Positions 41,987 through 54,029 of a DNA stretch of 64,000 nucleotides are shown here, piece by piece. Position 1 is the stretch's first letter. The number at the start of each line of letters is the position of its first letter. The stretch is from positions 94,974 through 158,973 of the forward strand of contig JAOPHQ010005155.1 in assembly GCA_030340625.1 (NCBI GenBank), read 5' to 3'. This stretch comes from Merluccius polli. Lineage: Eukaryota > Chordata > Actinopteri > Gadiformes > Merlucciidae. Both the position numbers and the translations under genes were made by a program. The notes below the pieces were generated by a model. That model ran no database searches and was not told the DNA's origin. It was given only the letters and a program-made list of their open reading frames with translations.

Positions 41987-41988
41987 CT
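41839..41988 (+). repeat. Higher-order pyrimidine repeat
   Basis: TCTGTCTGTCTCTGTCCCCC occurs three times exactly, at 41851-41870, 41901-41920 and 41939-41958, separated by TC runs. Spacings are 50 and 38 bases. All pyrimidine apart from the G in TGTC. Confidence 0.95.
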
Positions 41989-41989
41989 C

Positions 41990-42600
41990 ATCACATGTCA
42001 CATTGGTTCACTATTTTAGAGGGCTTTGATAGCAAACTAATTAAACCCAAGTAGTACATCGTAGGGAAATCCTATGTTCACCCCACCTATACACTGAATA
42101 AGAATATCTATTATAATAGGCAGTGTAGCAAAGTATATTGCGCAATATAGAAAGTATACTACATTGATAATCTAGTCTCAAATGCATTTCCTTGCCATAC
42201 TTTTAGGAAATGAATGCATTCAATAGCTGCATGAATTCATATTATTCAATTCTACCAAAAATACAAATGACAAAAAAAAGGCGATGTCCCTGTAGCCTGA
42301 TGTCAGACACCTGGCCTCACCGCCGCCGCTAGCGACATCACATGGATCCCTTCGATAGAGAAACCCACCGGACCCTAGCAGGCCTAGTCGGACATAAGGA
42401 GTCGGTCGCCGCTGGTCCACACACATACCTTTCGTACCTCTTCATGAAATAGTAACGCCAGCTGCTGCTCTCTGACACAGGTGTGTTGATTGAACAAAGG
42501 AGGGCAAAAAGGGCGCCCGGGAAAAAAGAAGAAAACGAGAGGAGGTGGACGCGGAGGACGGCGAAGGGAGGAACAGCGGTGGTGGAGAGACGGAGGTGGA
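41990..42600. other. Unique DNA, no gene seen
   Basis: Purine-rich GGAGGTGGACG sequence at 42540-42605. No recognised frame. Confidence 0.45.
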
Positions 42601-42890
42601 GAATGAATGAGAATGAATTGCGAGGAGAGGAATTTAACCTCTCCTGTGTCGCCGCTCTCCGTTACGTCGCCCCGGTCTTGTGAGAGCCATATTAAATGGT
42701 GACCTTACAAGGAAAGAGGGTTTTTTTCGTTCTTTTTTGTTTTGTCTTAAATCACGGTGATCGCGGCGAGAACCTGAACGGTTATGATGATTCGGTAACA
42801 GTCTGTCAGGCGCCTTCGATATTCCCACTCCTAATTGACTCGCCGTGGCCTCGCTTAATCACGGTCTTTATCCAAAATAGCGCTCTGAAA
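42600..42890. other. Unique GC-balanced DNA
   Basis: Frames on both strands (42634-43016) show no domain. AATCACGG occurs at about 42751 and 42857. Confidence 0.3.
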
Positions 42891-42895
42891 AATGG

Positions 42896-42930
42896 TCTCT
42901 CTCTCTCTCTCTCTCTCTCTTCTGTCCTCT
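42896..42930. repeat. (TC)n microsatellite
   Basis: TC run followed by TCTGTCCTCTC. Confidence 0.94.
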
Positions 42931-43079
42931 CTCTATCTACCCCTATCGTCTATCCTTTACCCCCTTGCGATTATCGTACGGGGCATGAATTTGAAATTTC
43001 AATCATAGCGTTGTGAAATATTGATGGGCCTCGGAAGTCGTTAACGAGGTCCCGAGGAGGCCGAGGGAATCGTCTCTTT

Positions 43080-43355
43080 CACCCCCACCCACCCCACACC
43101 CACCCCACCCTGCACCCTAACCACCACCATCACCCCCCTCCCCACACACACACACACACACACGCACACCTTCTAAGTGGAGTCCCACAGGGGGGATGTG
43201 TGTGTGAGGGGGGGGGGGGGGGGGTTTAGGTCACTGTACCTAACCTGCACTCACCTCAACTCATGTGAGATCTTTTCAATGCCCCCCCTTCTTCTCTCAA
43301 ACATCCCCCAACCTCCCCCACCTCCCCCCCCACCTCCCCCCCCCCCCCCCCCCAT
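43080..43355. repeat. C-rich, (CA)n, poly-G and poly-C segment
   Basis: CCACCCCACC sequence 43080-43145, CA run 43143-43165, G17 at 43208-43224, and C18 at 43336-43353. The G and C runs are complementary at 110-base spacing, as at 7433-7573. Confidence 0.93.
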
Positions 43356-43379
43356 CCTTTGACTTCTATCATAAATTAC

Positions 43380-44235
43380 CATAATATCTTCCCGGTGACA
43401 AAAAAAAAAAAGGAAAAGAAAGGGAATCTTCCAGCAACTTTATAATTATGCGGCGTGTAGCGGGAGCTTTCAGTCACTGTTTTAGACGTGTCACTTGTAA
43501 TGAGAGCAAGGGCGAGTGATCCGATATGATAATAGAAATCTCCGGCCGACGCCCAGCGTGTCAGAATTGATCACCGCGGAAGTGAGTCAGCGCCCGCGGA
43601 CCCCGCTATAGACAAAGGCTGCTCTCCCCGACGGTTCAATATGCTCGACTATAAAAACGAGATGAGACCGGCTTTCATATTACCGCCGCCGTCGTGGTTG
43701 GAAGCAAGGAAACCATCCCCCCCCCCCCCACCGACCCGCCATCAAATCAAGCGTTATGTAGCGTACCTTTTGGTTGATGTGATCAGCGCACGTTACAAAC
43801 AACTTATTGGCGAGTAAGATGAATCCATCCGCAGGTTAATGGCTTGTTTTCGTGTCGCGGCCTTATTTCAAGGGACCGTCAACACTGTCATTGATGGGGT
43901 AGGGGGAAACGCTGCGTATGCTGGGGAGTTAGGGACGCGGCCATTTTGTAAATGTTTGCTGTATTCTAGGGCAAATTAGATGAGATGTACTTTATTAATC
44001 CCAGAGAAAATGGATGGACAATGTCATTTTCACTTCATGTGCCAACAAAATGATCGTCGACGTATATTGTACTGTTGTATATCTGTATAATCCAAGCGCT
44101 TGTTGTCATGCATTTAAAGCCAAAAAAACGAATGAATAGTCAATATAACAAATCATATTCAATCCTAAACGCAATTAAAGATAAAACCCACTTAAAAGGT
44201 AACATACAGAAAGTATTGAGATAAAGTATAGAATA
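43380..44235. other. Unique DNA with a possible retroelement-tail phrase
   Basis: GATGTACTTTATTAATCCCA at 43985-44004 resembles the TACTTTATTGATCCC phrase common in fish retroelement ends. C10 run near 43718-43728. No gene seen. Confidence 0.35.
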
Positions 44236-44251
44236 AAAGTAAAATATGGGC

Positions 44252-44285
44252 TCTCTCTCTCTCTCTGTCTCTCTCTCTGTCTCTC

Positions 44286-44349
<64 letters not shown>

Positions 44350-44400
44350 CATGTATACATACACACACACACACACACATACATACAAACACGAGTATAC
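44252..44400. repeat. (TC)n(TA)n(CA)n compound microsatellite
   Basis: TC with TGTC interruptions (44252-44331), TA (44332-44349), CA (44362-44380), CATACATACA to 44388. Confidence 0.95.
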
Positions 44401-45590
44401 ACACCAGGAGCTTGAACTGCTGTAAATGTCAACAGTAATGTAATAAAAAGGAGCATGTTGGGAGTACTCTTACTCCTACACTAAGTCTCCTAGCAGTGGG
44501 GTTTGATCAAGATGGAATAAGCTTGTGACTTTTCAATTCCAGCCATAATTTGTTTCTATATTACATCTCCGGGAGAGAGCATGTGATGGAATTTTTCCCG
44601 TCCGGCTCCAAAGGCAGTGGAGGAAGCCGACGATGTCCCATAATAGGTTATCTCCAACCATATCTTTTGCAAAATAGAAACCCAACATGTGTACATCTGT
44701 GGCCTAGTGTCACAGCTTTAAATATACATCAGAAATGCATTAAACTGGCTGATTGCTATTCTTTTCCTACAGCGTGTCAGGCCACCCCAAATGTATTTCC
44801 GTAGCGCGGACCCCCCCCTGATTATTACTTTGTATTACCGGGGGTCCAGCTTGACACCGAGGTCTTGGGCGGGAGTGACGATGTTATATTTATTTTCGGT
44901 GTGTTTGTGTATGTGTGTGTGTGTATGTCTTGAGGATGTGTCTCAGATTCCCTTTTTCCGTCTTACATTATGACTGTCAGCCGTAGGGTTTTCTGACCGG
45001 GCCAAAGGCTGGTGAATGGGAGCGACTGGACCTAACAGTAGAGTAACAGTAACAGTTGTGGAAAATACCATTTGATCTCCAATCCTCCCTGCTATTCAGT
45101 GGTGAAACACCGTCCTTAGTCAGTTATTTTCTTGAAGTCCAGCTCAATCCCGCGCCTTTGTTGACCCGACAGATGCTATCCCTGAATCGCCACATCATTG
45201 TTGGGCGTCAATAAGATGTGTCTGTGTCAACAATGTTTCTAAAGCAAGAGATGTCGTTCTTGCTAAAAATGACCCGGGCAAGACTTTATAAAAACAGCAA
45301 AGCAATTCCAGCAACATATGAACGAGTAAGTGAAAGGCACAAAACAGCGATAAACAAATCACAAAAAATGTCCCAAGGGTTGTTATTTAAGCAAGCGGGC
45401 AAAAGCAAATTATGCATAAGCAAATTACATGGAACAGAAACATAAAGGAACAAGACAAAGCCTATGTCTTTGTAATTGGTTTCCATTGTACCGAAACAGA
45501 GAGGGGAAAAAAAGGAAACATCAATGGTCCTTCACAGAGCGAATCCACCCGTAAATGTGAATCCTGTTTGGACCCAGGATCAGACTATTG
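44400..45590. other. Unique noncoding DNA
   Basis: Short TG patch at 44899-44925. Frames near 44550-44973 and 45218-45486 have no recognised domain. Confidence 0.45.
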
Positions 45591-45594
45591 ACCC

Positions 45595-45665
45595 CTCTCT
45601 CTATCTCCCGCTCTCTCTCCGTGTCTCTCTCCCTCTCTCTCCCTCTCGCTCTCCCTCTCTGTGGG
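45595..45665. repeat. Pyrimidine-rich (TC)n
   Basis: CTCTCTCC units with CG interruptions. Confidence 0.88.
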
Positions 45666-46590
45666 GTTGAGGAATGAGCACTTTCACATGTTACTGTCTA
45701 TAAATTTCAGCCCGGCGACACGGGCCCTTATTTCATCCGGGGGCCTCCACACCCCCCTCCACCCCCCCCCCCCGGTTGACATGCCCTTTTGGATTGATGT
45801 CCTACCGGCCCGGTCTTCTGTTTTACACTCCTTCGCGTCTTTGTGCTCCGCTGGACCCGCCGCTCCGCGTGCTGATTGGGTATTGACAACAAATCAACCG
45901 ACGTAATATATGGTGATGTTTGGCCGCTCGCTGGACAAGACGAGATAGTTGCGGCGGGCCGGCTCCGGCTGGTTTACATGTGTTCTCCGAGAGCGTCCGT
46001 GAGAGACTGCGTATCGATCCGCCCGCCTCACAAAGAACCATTATTTTTTCCCCCCCTAGTTGCCAATACGTAGCATTGTTAAAAGTGTCCCGATGAATGG
46101 GATCGAGGGGGTGATTTTAAAACTTAAGCCATTCTGAACATGCAGTGAAAGGCCTTTTATGTGAAGTGGGACGCAGGGTCTGTGTGTGTGTGTGTGTGTT
46201 AAGCACTAGGACTTGGGGGTGGGGTGGGGGGGTAGGGGAGAAAGCCTGGTGATCGCTTAGCCCTGAGAAGACCCTTTGAACGAGAGGTAATGCGTATATC
46301 AGAAAAGTTTGTTTTCTACCCCTTAAGGCCTGCTCAATAAATGAACATGACAGCAGGTCCTTCTCTGGAAAACACAGTCACGCGCAAAACACAGACACAC
46401 ACATTCACACAGACACAGACACACACAGGCACGCACGCACACAGCTGCGCGGACGTACGCACCCAACACACACATGCTCTCGCTGAGTATCTTTTGAAAT
46501 GGCTTTTGTATTGATTTTTGTAACTACCCTGTTAGATGTCGTTGTGCCTTAGCGTGTCATTTCTAGATGGCCCTGCCCCGAGCAGGTCAT
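45665..46590. other. Unique DNA with short simple repeats
   Basis: C runs near 45750-45773, TG run 46182-46199, CA-rich patch 46380-46445. No gene seen. Confidence 0.4.
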
Positions 46591-46669
46591 TGAGGTGCTA
46601 ACTGTCATTTGGAGGGACAGAAAAGCAATCATAGCTTTTTCATTACTTACTGTTTTCCCTCCTCTTCGC

Positions 46670-46770
46670 ACCCTGCACCCCCCCACCCCCCCCCGTCCCT
46701 CCCTCCCTCCCCAACCGGCTTTTCACTCACTCACTCACTCACTCACTCACTTTTTTTTTTTTTTTTTTTG
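46670..46770. repeat. C-rich, (ACTC)n and poly-T
   Basis: C runs 46678-46694, ACTC units 46725-46750 and T19 at 46751-46769. Confidence 0.94.
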
Positions 46771-47215
46771 TACCTCCAGTCTTGGGATCACCTGACATGT
46801 TATGGCTTTCTGTGATTTAGCTGCACTCTTAAATTAAGTGCTGGAATATCAAGCCGTAGCTTTAGAAAAATAAACTCTGGTGTTGCGGGGATCAAACACC
46901 CTGGAGGTCAAAGTCATGATCTTGTAGCGGCGCACTCATCAATTTCAAACTTGTATGGGCTTGTTCCAGAGGAGGGGGGGGGGCGGGGTGGCGGCCAGGC
47001 GATGGAGAGGGAGGTGACTATGCAGCTTGATCACTGTTTTCTTGATATCCTTTTTCCACTGCCAGATAACCCTTACGAGACCCCGAAGGTCAACCAGGTG
47101 GCCATTTTTGTTCTTTCATTGATATGCTCTTAATGATGCACATTTGAGGCTTAAACTAACAAGGAATAAATTATGAACAACTCGCTTGTATTTATTGGCC
47201 TCTGCTCCGCTCTTA
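46770..47215. other. Unique DNA, weak exon-like patch rejected
   Basis: Repeat-free except G10 near 46974. The frame at 46951-47133 contains DNPYETPKVNQ between CCACTGCCAG and GTGGCC, but the donor is poor and no family is recognised. Confidence 0.35.
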
Positions 47216-47223
47216 TTGTTTTG

Positions 47224-47224
<1 letters not shown>

Positions 47225-47267
<43 letters not shown>
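47225..47267. repeat. (TG)n microsatellite
   Basis: 43 bases of uninterrupted TG. Confidence 0.97.
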
Positions 47268-47270
<3 letters not shown>

Positions 47271-47399
47271 CCGTGCGTTTTTAACTGTCTTCAAAGCATA
47301 CCTTCAGCTTTAATGAACCCAAGAGGTCAGTGTCGGGGGCAGAAGTGTGTATTGATTGGATTATTGCGCATTGATTCTGCATGCAGGCGTGTAGCACAC

Positions 47400-47740
47400 A
47401 CACGCATTTAAGATGCACGCCGCGCATACAGTATATTACGACGTTATCGCATCGCATGCGTGTACGCGACACGCGGCGAGATCTTAGCGAACGCATTCAA
47501 AACGTCAACGAGAAACCTTATGGTCTGTCATTTTGTAGCATCCCCATGTATCCCAATTAGAGAGGGAAGAGGGATGTAATTGCGCTCTGTGTGCTGTCTG
47601 TCAGCGATGTGGAGGGGAGTGGGTGGGTGGGTGGGTGGGGGGGGTTGAGGCTGCAGTATATGTATGCGCACCAGCTGCCCCTGAGAACCGGGGGGGCCAC
47701 CGAAGACAATAGTCAAAGGAGGACGAGATCAAAGGGAGGA
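47400..47740. other. Unique DNA with CG-alternating and G-rich patches
   Basis: CATCGCATGCGTGTACGCGACACGC (core GCATGCGTGTACGCG, near 47452) is a CpG-rich alternating segment. (GGGT)n at 47619-47640. ATCAAAGG (TCF/LEF-type) at 47728-47735. Confidence 0.35.
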
Positions 47741-47747
47741 GCGCCGC

Positions 47748-47840
47748 ATAGCAGTTAGTGTTGGCGCCCGCCTATACAATGCGGCAGCCGCGGTGCGCAC
47801 AGCACCGCTCTCGTCGGGGTTTTAATCGATGGGGTCCGCT
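47748..47840 (+). mobile_element. Possible tRNA-SINE head relic
   Basis: TAGCAGTTAGTGTTGGCG (A-box-like) and GGGGTTTTAATCGATG (degraded B box) lie about 55 bases apart, with ACAATGCGGCAGCCGCGG between. The layout resembles SINE heads derived from tRNA, but the B box departs from consensus. Confidence 0.35.
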
Positions 47841-47849
47841 CAATGCCAT

Positions 47850-48150
47850 GGCCTCGCATTGACTCCCATCTCTTTAGGGGGAACTTAATCACCTGGGCTG
47901 TTTAAGGAGAAAAAAAAAAAGGGAGAAATTGGGGCTAAAAAAAAAAGGGGAGGAGGGTGATGTCATGGTGTTGGTTTAGATTACGGTAAGAGCTTGGGAA
48001 ACGCGCCAGCCGGGAAATGGTCGCAAATAATTAGCGCAGAGCGCCATTCATTTACTTACTAGCGAAAGAGTTCATTTATTTGGAGTGAAAAGGAGCCGCG
48101 TGTTATTTATGAGTTTTTTCTTTTTTTTTAATGGGGATTTATTGGAATGG
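47850..48150. other. Possible conserved noncoding island
   Basis: CAAATAATTAGCGCAGAGCG (near 48024) and GCCATTCATTTACTTACTAGC with TTATTTATGAG. A-rich interruptions at 47911 and 47938. Confidence 0.27.
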
Positions 48151-48450
48151 CAAACATTTTTCTTGTTATGGATGAATGTTGAAGTTATGACTCTCTCACA
48201 AAATCATTTCTTTTAGTTTTTTTTTCTTTCTAATTTGAGAACTGAAATGAATGGAGCGATGTGGGGGGGGTGACAAGGGAGAAAATGCAGTTAAATTAAG
48301 GAAACTTTCCCCCCCGGTCTTCAATTTTGAAAGAGCAGCTCCTCGACGTTTTTTTCACCGGGGGTCACCTTTGGCTCAGCCAGGCGTCGCTGCCTCGACA
48401 AATAAGATAACACTAAAGGTGAGGGAGAATAGGAACAATGACATTACACA

Positions 48451-48467
48451 CCCCCCCCCCCCCCCCC
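48451..48467. repeat. Poly-C run
   Basis: 17 C following ACACA. Confidence 0.95.
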
Positions 48468-48769
48468 GCCTCTCCCCAAAATATTGTTCTTGTTATGCGT
48501 TCGCGGGGAAAAGAAGAATGGCACTGCCAGCTTCATAATGTCATTAACGGCCAGGCATAAGGTGAGCCTTTTACATCATACGCTCAATGTGACCCCATTA
48601 CTCTGCATCGACTCATCCATCCAGACGTCGCGGGGACCGGGGCGGTGGCCCCGCAAACCCCTTGAAACCCTTCCAGAAGCTTCTGACGTCTGCCTGCTTA
48701 CACACTCGCCCCACCTCGCCACATATACAGGTCCCTCGCGCCCGAATCAGCGCGCCACATGCGTGCGAG

Positions 48770-48800
48770 CACATACAGGCACAGGCACGGACACGCAAGT

Positions 48801-48833
<33 letters not shown>

Positions 48834-49082
48834 CCTGCACAGATATGCTTGCACACACATGCAAGCTGACAGACACATGCACACGCGCACGCACACATGC
48901 TCGACACGCGCACATCGTCGATACACACACACACACACACACACACATGCGTGCACACACCCATACACACACATATACACACACACAGGTGTGTATGTGT
49001 GGATATATTGAAATACACCCTTTAAGTGTATTCATGTGGGGGCCTCCCATCACCCAGCTATCCACAAGAGCCACGACAGACT

Positions 49083-49117
<35 letters not shown>
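48770..49117. repeat. (CA)n array
   Basis: Pure CA runs at 48803-48830, 48925-48947 and 49084-49117 joined by CA/CG/TG alternating sequence with GCATGC-type phrases. The 194-codon minus frame and 175-codon plus frame across it are repeat translations. Confidence 0.94.
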
Positions 49118-49120
<3 letters not shown>

Positions 49121-49289
49121 TGTGAGCTCGGTGCCCTGGCTGTCCGTGGTGCCAGGGGAGGACTGAAGGTGTTATGGGCTGTTATCAGCAAGACCATCCC
49201 ATGGATGGCTGCCCTAATTGAGAATAATGAGGGTCACATTGAACATATGGTCGCTGTTGTGTCCCCTTTTCCCCCCTTCTTCTTCCTCT

Positions 49290-49395
49290 CTTTCTTCTTT
49301 GCTCTCTCTTTCTCCATATCTCTCTCTCTCTCTCTTTCGCACTCTCTCTCTCTCTCTCTCTCGCACTCTCTCTTTTCCTGTCTAACTATATCTCG
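49290..49395. repeat. Pyrimidine-rich (TC)n
   Basis: TC runs with two TCGCACTCTCTC phrases (near 49337 and 49361), a duplicated block. Confidence 0.92.
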
Positions 49396-49499
49396 CTCGC
49401 CCCAACTCGGTCAACCCCTCCCCTCTTCGCGTTTCGGCAAACTTTGTCTCCGCCAGGCGAAAGAAGATCCCGTCGGTCAGGGTGGAGAATCGCTAAATA

Positions 49500-49820
49500 A
49501 ATAAATAACTCTTAAAATGAACAGCGAACAGCGAGTTGCTCGGGTCCTTGAGAAAGGGCAGCGGCCAGTCAGGCGGTCGCAGGCCAAGCGTCAGCCACGC
49601 TGAGAGGCGTTGAGGTGGAAGATGCGCTCGCCTCCCATGAGCCGCGGCGGCGCTGGTAACGAGAACCCTTTGTTGTTCCATACGCAGAAAATATGGCCGC
49701 CGCTTCCAAGGTCCTCTCTGTCATTGAGCCCTAACGAGAGCCAACACCGCCTGCACATTTTCCACATCACACTTTGAGGGACGGACAGATGGACACCAGG
49801 GTTATTGTGATAAAATAATT
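49500..49820. other. Unique GC-balanced DNA
   Basis: GGCGTTGAGGTGGAAGATGC and surrounding sequence show no domain in any frame. Confidence 0.35.

Positions 49821-49822
<2 letters not shown>

Positions 49823-49853
<31 letters not shown>
49823..49853. repeat. (AAT)n microsatellite
   Basis: About ten ATA/AAT units. Confidence 0.96.
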
Positions 49854-49854
<1 letters not shown>

Positions 49855-51290
49855 AGCCATGTGCCAGTGATAAATATTCCAATAAAAACACATGGGAATA
49901 GTTTTCTTTTGTGTGTGTGTTACTGTGGAGGTATGTGGAGGTATGTGCGACAAAGCTGGGGGGAAGGATTCGATTCAGCGGTGGATTAAATGTGAATGTC
50001 AGCTGGTGCGGCGGACTAAGTTTACTGTTCTCAAAGCAGTTATGCGATCTGGCGGATTACAGAATAAATCTTAGTGGCCTGCCACTATCTTGTCATGTCT
50101 CTCGTCATTCAATATGTCTGTGAGGAGGATATCTCGTTTACACAGTTAAATCTCTCAGTTATCCGTTGGGTGGAGGAGAAGTCCCGGAGCCATTCCTAAA
50201 GGAGAAGAAAAAATAAAAGCTGAAAACACAAGGCTAAATCCAGAGACACATTTATCAACTGAAACATCTCTCATTATTCTTCTGCCACGGGCAAAGTTTT
50301 CCAACTTTTTTTTGGTACTTAAATACAACGTCCAGGACCATTAATAACTGTCTGTATGTAAGGCTTAATAAAAGTTATTTTTGGTGTTTTGTTATCCAGT
50401 CGATAGATAAAAGATTTAAAAAAAACAAAACATTGTTCAATGGTACAACATAGACTGAAAATAAGCAAAGTATAACAACACAAATGATAGAGAAAAAAAA
50501 CAACTTTTCTGGCCTTATTTTATCAAACTGTTAAAAGTTGAACACACTTTTCAGCCCTTTTTTTTTAATCAAACTGCAAAAATAAGTTGTTCATTTATTT
50601 TACCAAGTGTCGACCAGCAGCTTAAAACGCACCCATGCAAAAATGTACCCATGGAAAATAAACAGTGATGTGATGTGTTCAACAATTACCTGGCAGATTT
50701 ATTGATCGGCCTCACGATGGCTACTGTCGGGTTTAGCGAGCGGTTCCTCTGTCCGCGCGGCTCGGTTTCCGCTGAATACACTCGGAGGGGCTGCCAGGAG
50801 GACTTTTACGAGCCCTATGCTATGGAACTATCCATTGATATGCTGGCATCTCCATTACGTGTGCCACATCCTTTTTAGGTTGGATTTATGCCTCATCCGA
50901 TGACCCCAGTTGCGTTGCCGTTGCGCCCCTCCGCCTCCCCCTTTACCTCGCAGACATGGCTCTCCGGTTTCACGCCGTAGAGACAGGTGTCGTCTCGCCG
51001 GCCCGATCCTAACGGCTTACATATGTGTGTGTACAGTGCGGACATATGTTCCAATGTACTGCGTCAGTCAGACGTCCGTGTCCGTGTTTCTTGGCGATAT
51101 ACAATACAGGCAACATGTGTGAGTCGGTGCGCGGTCGTGACATCTTCTACGTGGTGCTGGCCGATGGATATATGGACGTAGGTGCACATAATATGTGCAG
51201 CATATGTGTTTACAGTAGAGGCGAGTGTGTTCGTGGAGGATTTCTGTAATGTGAGCCGCAAACGAGACTTCTTCGCGTTTTCTGACCCCC
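49855..51290. other. Unique noncoding DNA
   Basis: A-rich middle (50170-50600). The frame at 50675-50878 has no recognised domain. GCACATAATATGTGC near 51183 is an odd-centred palindrome. No gene seen. Confidence 0.42.
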
Positions 51291-51292
51291 AG

Positions 51293-51372
51293 CTGTCGTC
51301 GTCGTGGTCGTCGTTGTCGTGGTCGTCTTCGCCACCATCGACGTACTCGTCGAAGTTGTTGTTGTTGTCCTG
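51293..51372. repeat. (GTC/GTT)n trinucleotide-rich stretch
   Basis: TGTCGTCGTCGTGGTCGTCG and GTTGTTGTTGTTG. The minus-strand frame gives Asp/His/Asn runs and is not taken as a protein. Confidence 0.85.
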
Positions 51373-51505
51373 TATACCGGCTGAGACTGAGCTGAGAAAA
51401 TGTTTCATCGTCTCTCATGTACACACGTATTATTGTATTATGCAATTGTAATTGTTATAAATATAGTGTATGTTGACTTTCGAGGTTGGTTTTTATCAAC
51501 AAAAA

Positions 51506-51507
<2 letters not shown>

Positions 51508-51567
<60 letters not shown>
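51508..51567. repeat. (TA)n microsatellite
   Basis: 60 bases of TA, the longest TA tract in the window. It is self-complementary and may extrude a cruciform. Confidence 0.97.
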
Positions 51568-51569
<2 letters not shown>

Positions 51570-51781
51570 ACCCACTGCAACTCCAATACATGCCAGGTCG
51601 CAGAGCCATTGTGTTGTAAGATAAATGCCACCCCCTCGATCCCTTGATCCATAAAGTATTGCTACTGTACACGAGGTACTCAACTGAACCCCCCCAATTC
51701 CATCTTCATTTGTTTGACCGGCGAAATAAAAATGTCCCGACAGCCACCACACCAAGCGCCACTCCCCGCCTCACCAACAAC

Positions 51782-51795
51782 CCCCCCCCCCCCAT
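51782..51795. repeat. Poly-C run
   Basis: About 14 C. Confidence 0.9.
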
Positions 51796-51829
51796 CGACC
51801 ACACTGTGAAATCCAGCCGTTGACATTGC

Positions 51830-52265
51830 TCTCGCGTTTTTAAGACAACAATGAAATCTGAATATTGCCTCGGCTGAGCGGACGGCCACAGGGGAAATAA
51901 TCGGGGCCCTCTGAATAGTCCCTAATTGAATTGTCTTTCTTACTAAATAGAGTTTCTCTAATGCATACGCTCATCGGAGAATATGACAGCCGGCGATGCT
52001 TCTCATATCCCCCTAAAAGAGCCCCCAGATCCGCAGGCCTATTAACTGTATTACCCCCAACCAATATCCCTGCCTAAACCCATTACCGTGAACCCATTGT
52101 GTGTTTTTGTCACTACATCTTCCCTCAAAATCCCAAGCAGGGCCCCTGTGATGGATGCTTAACAAGACTACACTTTTATCACATATTCTCTGACCTTCAA
52201 CAAATTGCTTTGCAAGTTGGCCTGCAAGATGAATGCGTCGAAGTGCGCTATCTCTAACCCGTGAA
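51830..52265. other. Possible conserved noncoding island
   Basis: Over 400 repeat-free bases: AATAGTCCCTAATTGAATTG (near 51914), GTCTTTCTTACTAAATAGAG and CCTATTAACTGTATTACC. No credible frame. Confidence 0.3.
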
Positions 52266-52469
52266 TTTGTCGGCGAGGGACGGGGTGGGCGGTTGGGGCG
52301 GGGGGGGGGGGTCTTGTTGTAGGCTGGTCTCTGTTTTAGTTTCTCCACACTAGTGGCCTGTAACCCTCGCGTGAACCCTGCATCATCATCGCTCAGGAGC
52401 CGTTAGTGGAAAGGTACCAAAAATAAAAAGAAAACAACTCGGAACGTTAAGTTTCCGTCATACGCCAGG

Positions 52470-52500
52470 CAGCGGCGGCAGCAGCGGCGGCGGCGGCAAC
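52470..52500. repeat. (CGG)n-like patch
   Basis: GGCAGCAGCGGCGGCGGCGG, an interrupted CGG/CAG trinucleotide run. No reading frame of length contains it. Confidence 0.85.
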
Positions 52501-53410
52501 AAGAAATTAGTGAAGATAGTTTGGTCACTTAGCCAAAAGGGAAAATAAACACATGTTCACTGACTCTCCCCAAGAGGAATTGCAATTTTCCAGACAGGCC
52601 TTGACAAGAAACAGGTTAAATACCTGTGTTGTTGTTTCTGGAAAAAGGCATGGCCTCTTATAAGAAAGAAAGAAAAAAAGAAAAGAAAAAAAAAGACGGT
52701 TCATAGGAACGAAGGATGATAAATCTCCCCCCCCCCCACCCCCTCCACCCCCAACTCCCCCGCCTCTCCACTGGTTCGGCGCTTCCGCCGTCGACTCCGA
52801 AGGTGTAAATCACCGCGGCCCCGCGAAGCCAACAGCGATAGCTAGCGCAACATAAAGCATCCCAGAGTTTCACCAAAACAAAACCTAACAAACAAAACCC
52901 CCCAGAAAAACCCGGGAACTGTTTCCACTGAAAATGTATTTTTTGTATTTTTTTTTTTGTATTTTTTTTTTTCTTCTTCCCCCAACTCACTTGACGCTAG
53001 GATGGTAGCAAATTGCTAATGAACCTTTTATGGTCCTGGTTTGACCCTGCAGAACTACAGTAAAAAGGCCCGCACGGCATCGCGTTTCACTCCGGTACTT
53101 AATGTTGACAGAGCGCCGGCGCTTTGGAGACATCATATAGGAATTGAATTGTCTGCAGGCCTGACACATAATGCTAACCCCTTTTGGGAGCGCGCGGCTG
53201 CGAAAACCGAGTTGTGATGTATTATCGGGGCGCGGCGCTCGCCACGGCGTAAAAAAAAAAAACTCTGAGGAATAACGCGCGGAGGAGACTTCTCTCCTTC
53301 GCTTCTGAGCTCACCGCATTGATAACCAGGCGACGGCCTCGTGTTTAAACACCCGGCGGACCCTTGAAGAAGGAGCATTCCCCAAGTATCTTCCCTTTCT
53401 TAGTTAGCTT
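52500..53410. other. Unique DNA with A, T and C runs
   Basis: A-rich 52660-52695, C/CA-rich 52727-52765, T-rich 52938-52975. Segment 53090-53350 is repeat-free apart from an A11 run. Frames lack domains. Confidence 0.4.
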
Positions 53411-53420
53411 TGGAGGAGCT

Positions 53421-53443
53421 CCCCCCCCCCCCCCCCCCCCCCC
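53421..53443. repeat. Poly-C run
   Basis: 23 C. Confidence 0.95.
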
Positions 53444-53577
53444 ACTGTCTCTCCTCGCTTTATCAGAGAGGACCTGTGTCTTATCATGACTAATGCTGGA
53501 AATTCCTCCTGCAGATAAGTAAAGGAGCTTAGGATTACCCTCTTGACTGAACACTGGAAGCAATAGAGCTGAGGGGA

Positions 53578-53660
53578 GGTGTGTGTGTGTGGGGGGGGGG
53601 TTGTGTTTCCATAGGTGTGTGTATACATGTGAGTGTGTGTGTGTGTGTGTGTGTGCGTGT
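53578..53660. repeat. (TG)n and G10
   Basis: TG runs 53579-53590 and 53633-53660 with G10 at 53591-53600. Confidence 0.93.
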
Positions 53661-53729
53661 GCAAGAGACAGCGAATAAAAAAAAAGGAGAGAAATGGAAC
53701 AGGGGGACAAAGCTCTGAGGTGAGGAAGT

Positions 53730-53774
53730 GTCTCTCTCTCTCACTCTCTCCCCCTCTCCCCCATTTGTGTGAGG

Positions 53775-53827
<53 letters not shown>

Positions 53828-53840
53828 AGAGAGAGAGAGT
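53730..53840. repeat. (TC)n then (GA)n inverted pair
   Basis: TC-rich 53730-53760 followed by GA-rich 53771-53840 after a 12-base gap. The two arms are complementary and can form a hairpin. Confidence 0.93.
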
Positions 53841-54029
53841 CGTGGGAGTCTAGTTTTTGGGGGGGCTGGCTCCTCTGTATATTTTCTCAGTCGCGAGGCA
53901 AACTCACCATTAGTGTCAGACACTCAGATTATCCAGCCAGCGGAACAGGGATAAGTGGATTGATGAGGTGCTTCCACAGTCCTCAGCTGCAACACTGGAA
54001 CAAAATAATAATATATATATAAGGCCCTG

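Noticed and set aside
47045..47110. Micro-exon-like DNPYETPKVNQ between CCACTGCCAG and GTGGCC
   Set aside because: The donor GTGGCC is poor, the length would be about 32 bases, and no known protein segment was recognised.
48613..49197. 194-codon minus-strand frame rich in Cys and Val
   Set aside because: A translation of the (CA)n array on the opposite strand, not a cysteine-rich protein.
51064..51408. Acidic Asp/Asn/His-rich minus-strand protein
   Set aside because: The acidic part is a translation of GTC/GTT trinucleotide repeats. A similar frame arises from the repeat at 20769-20822.
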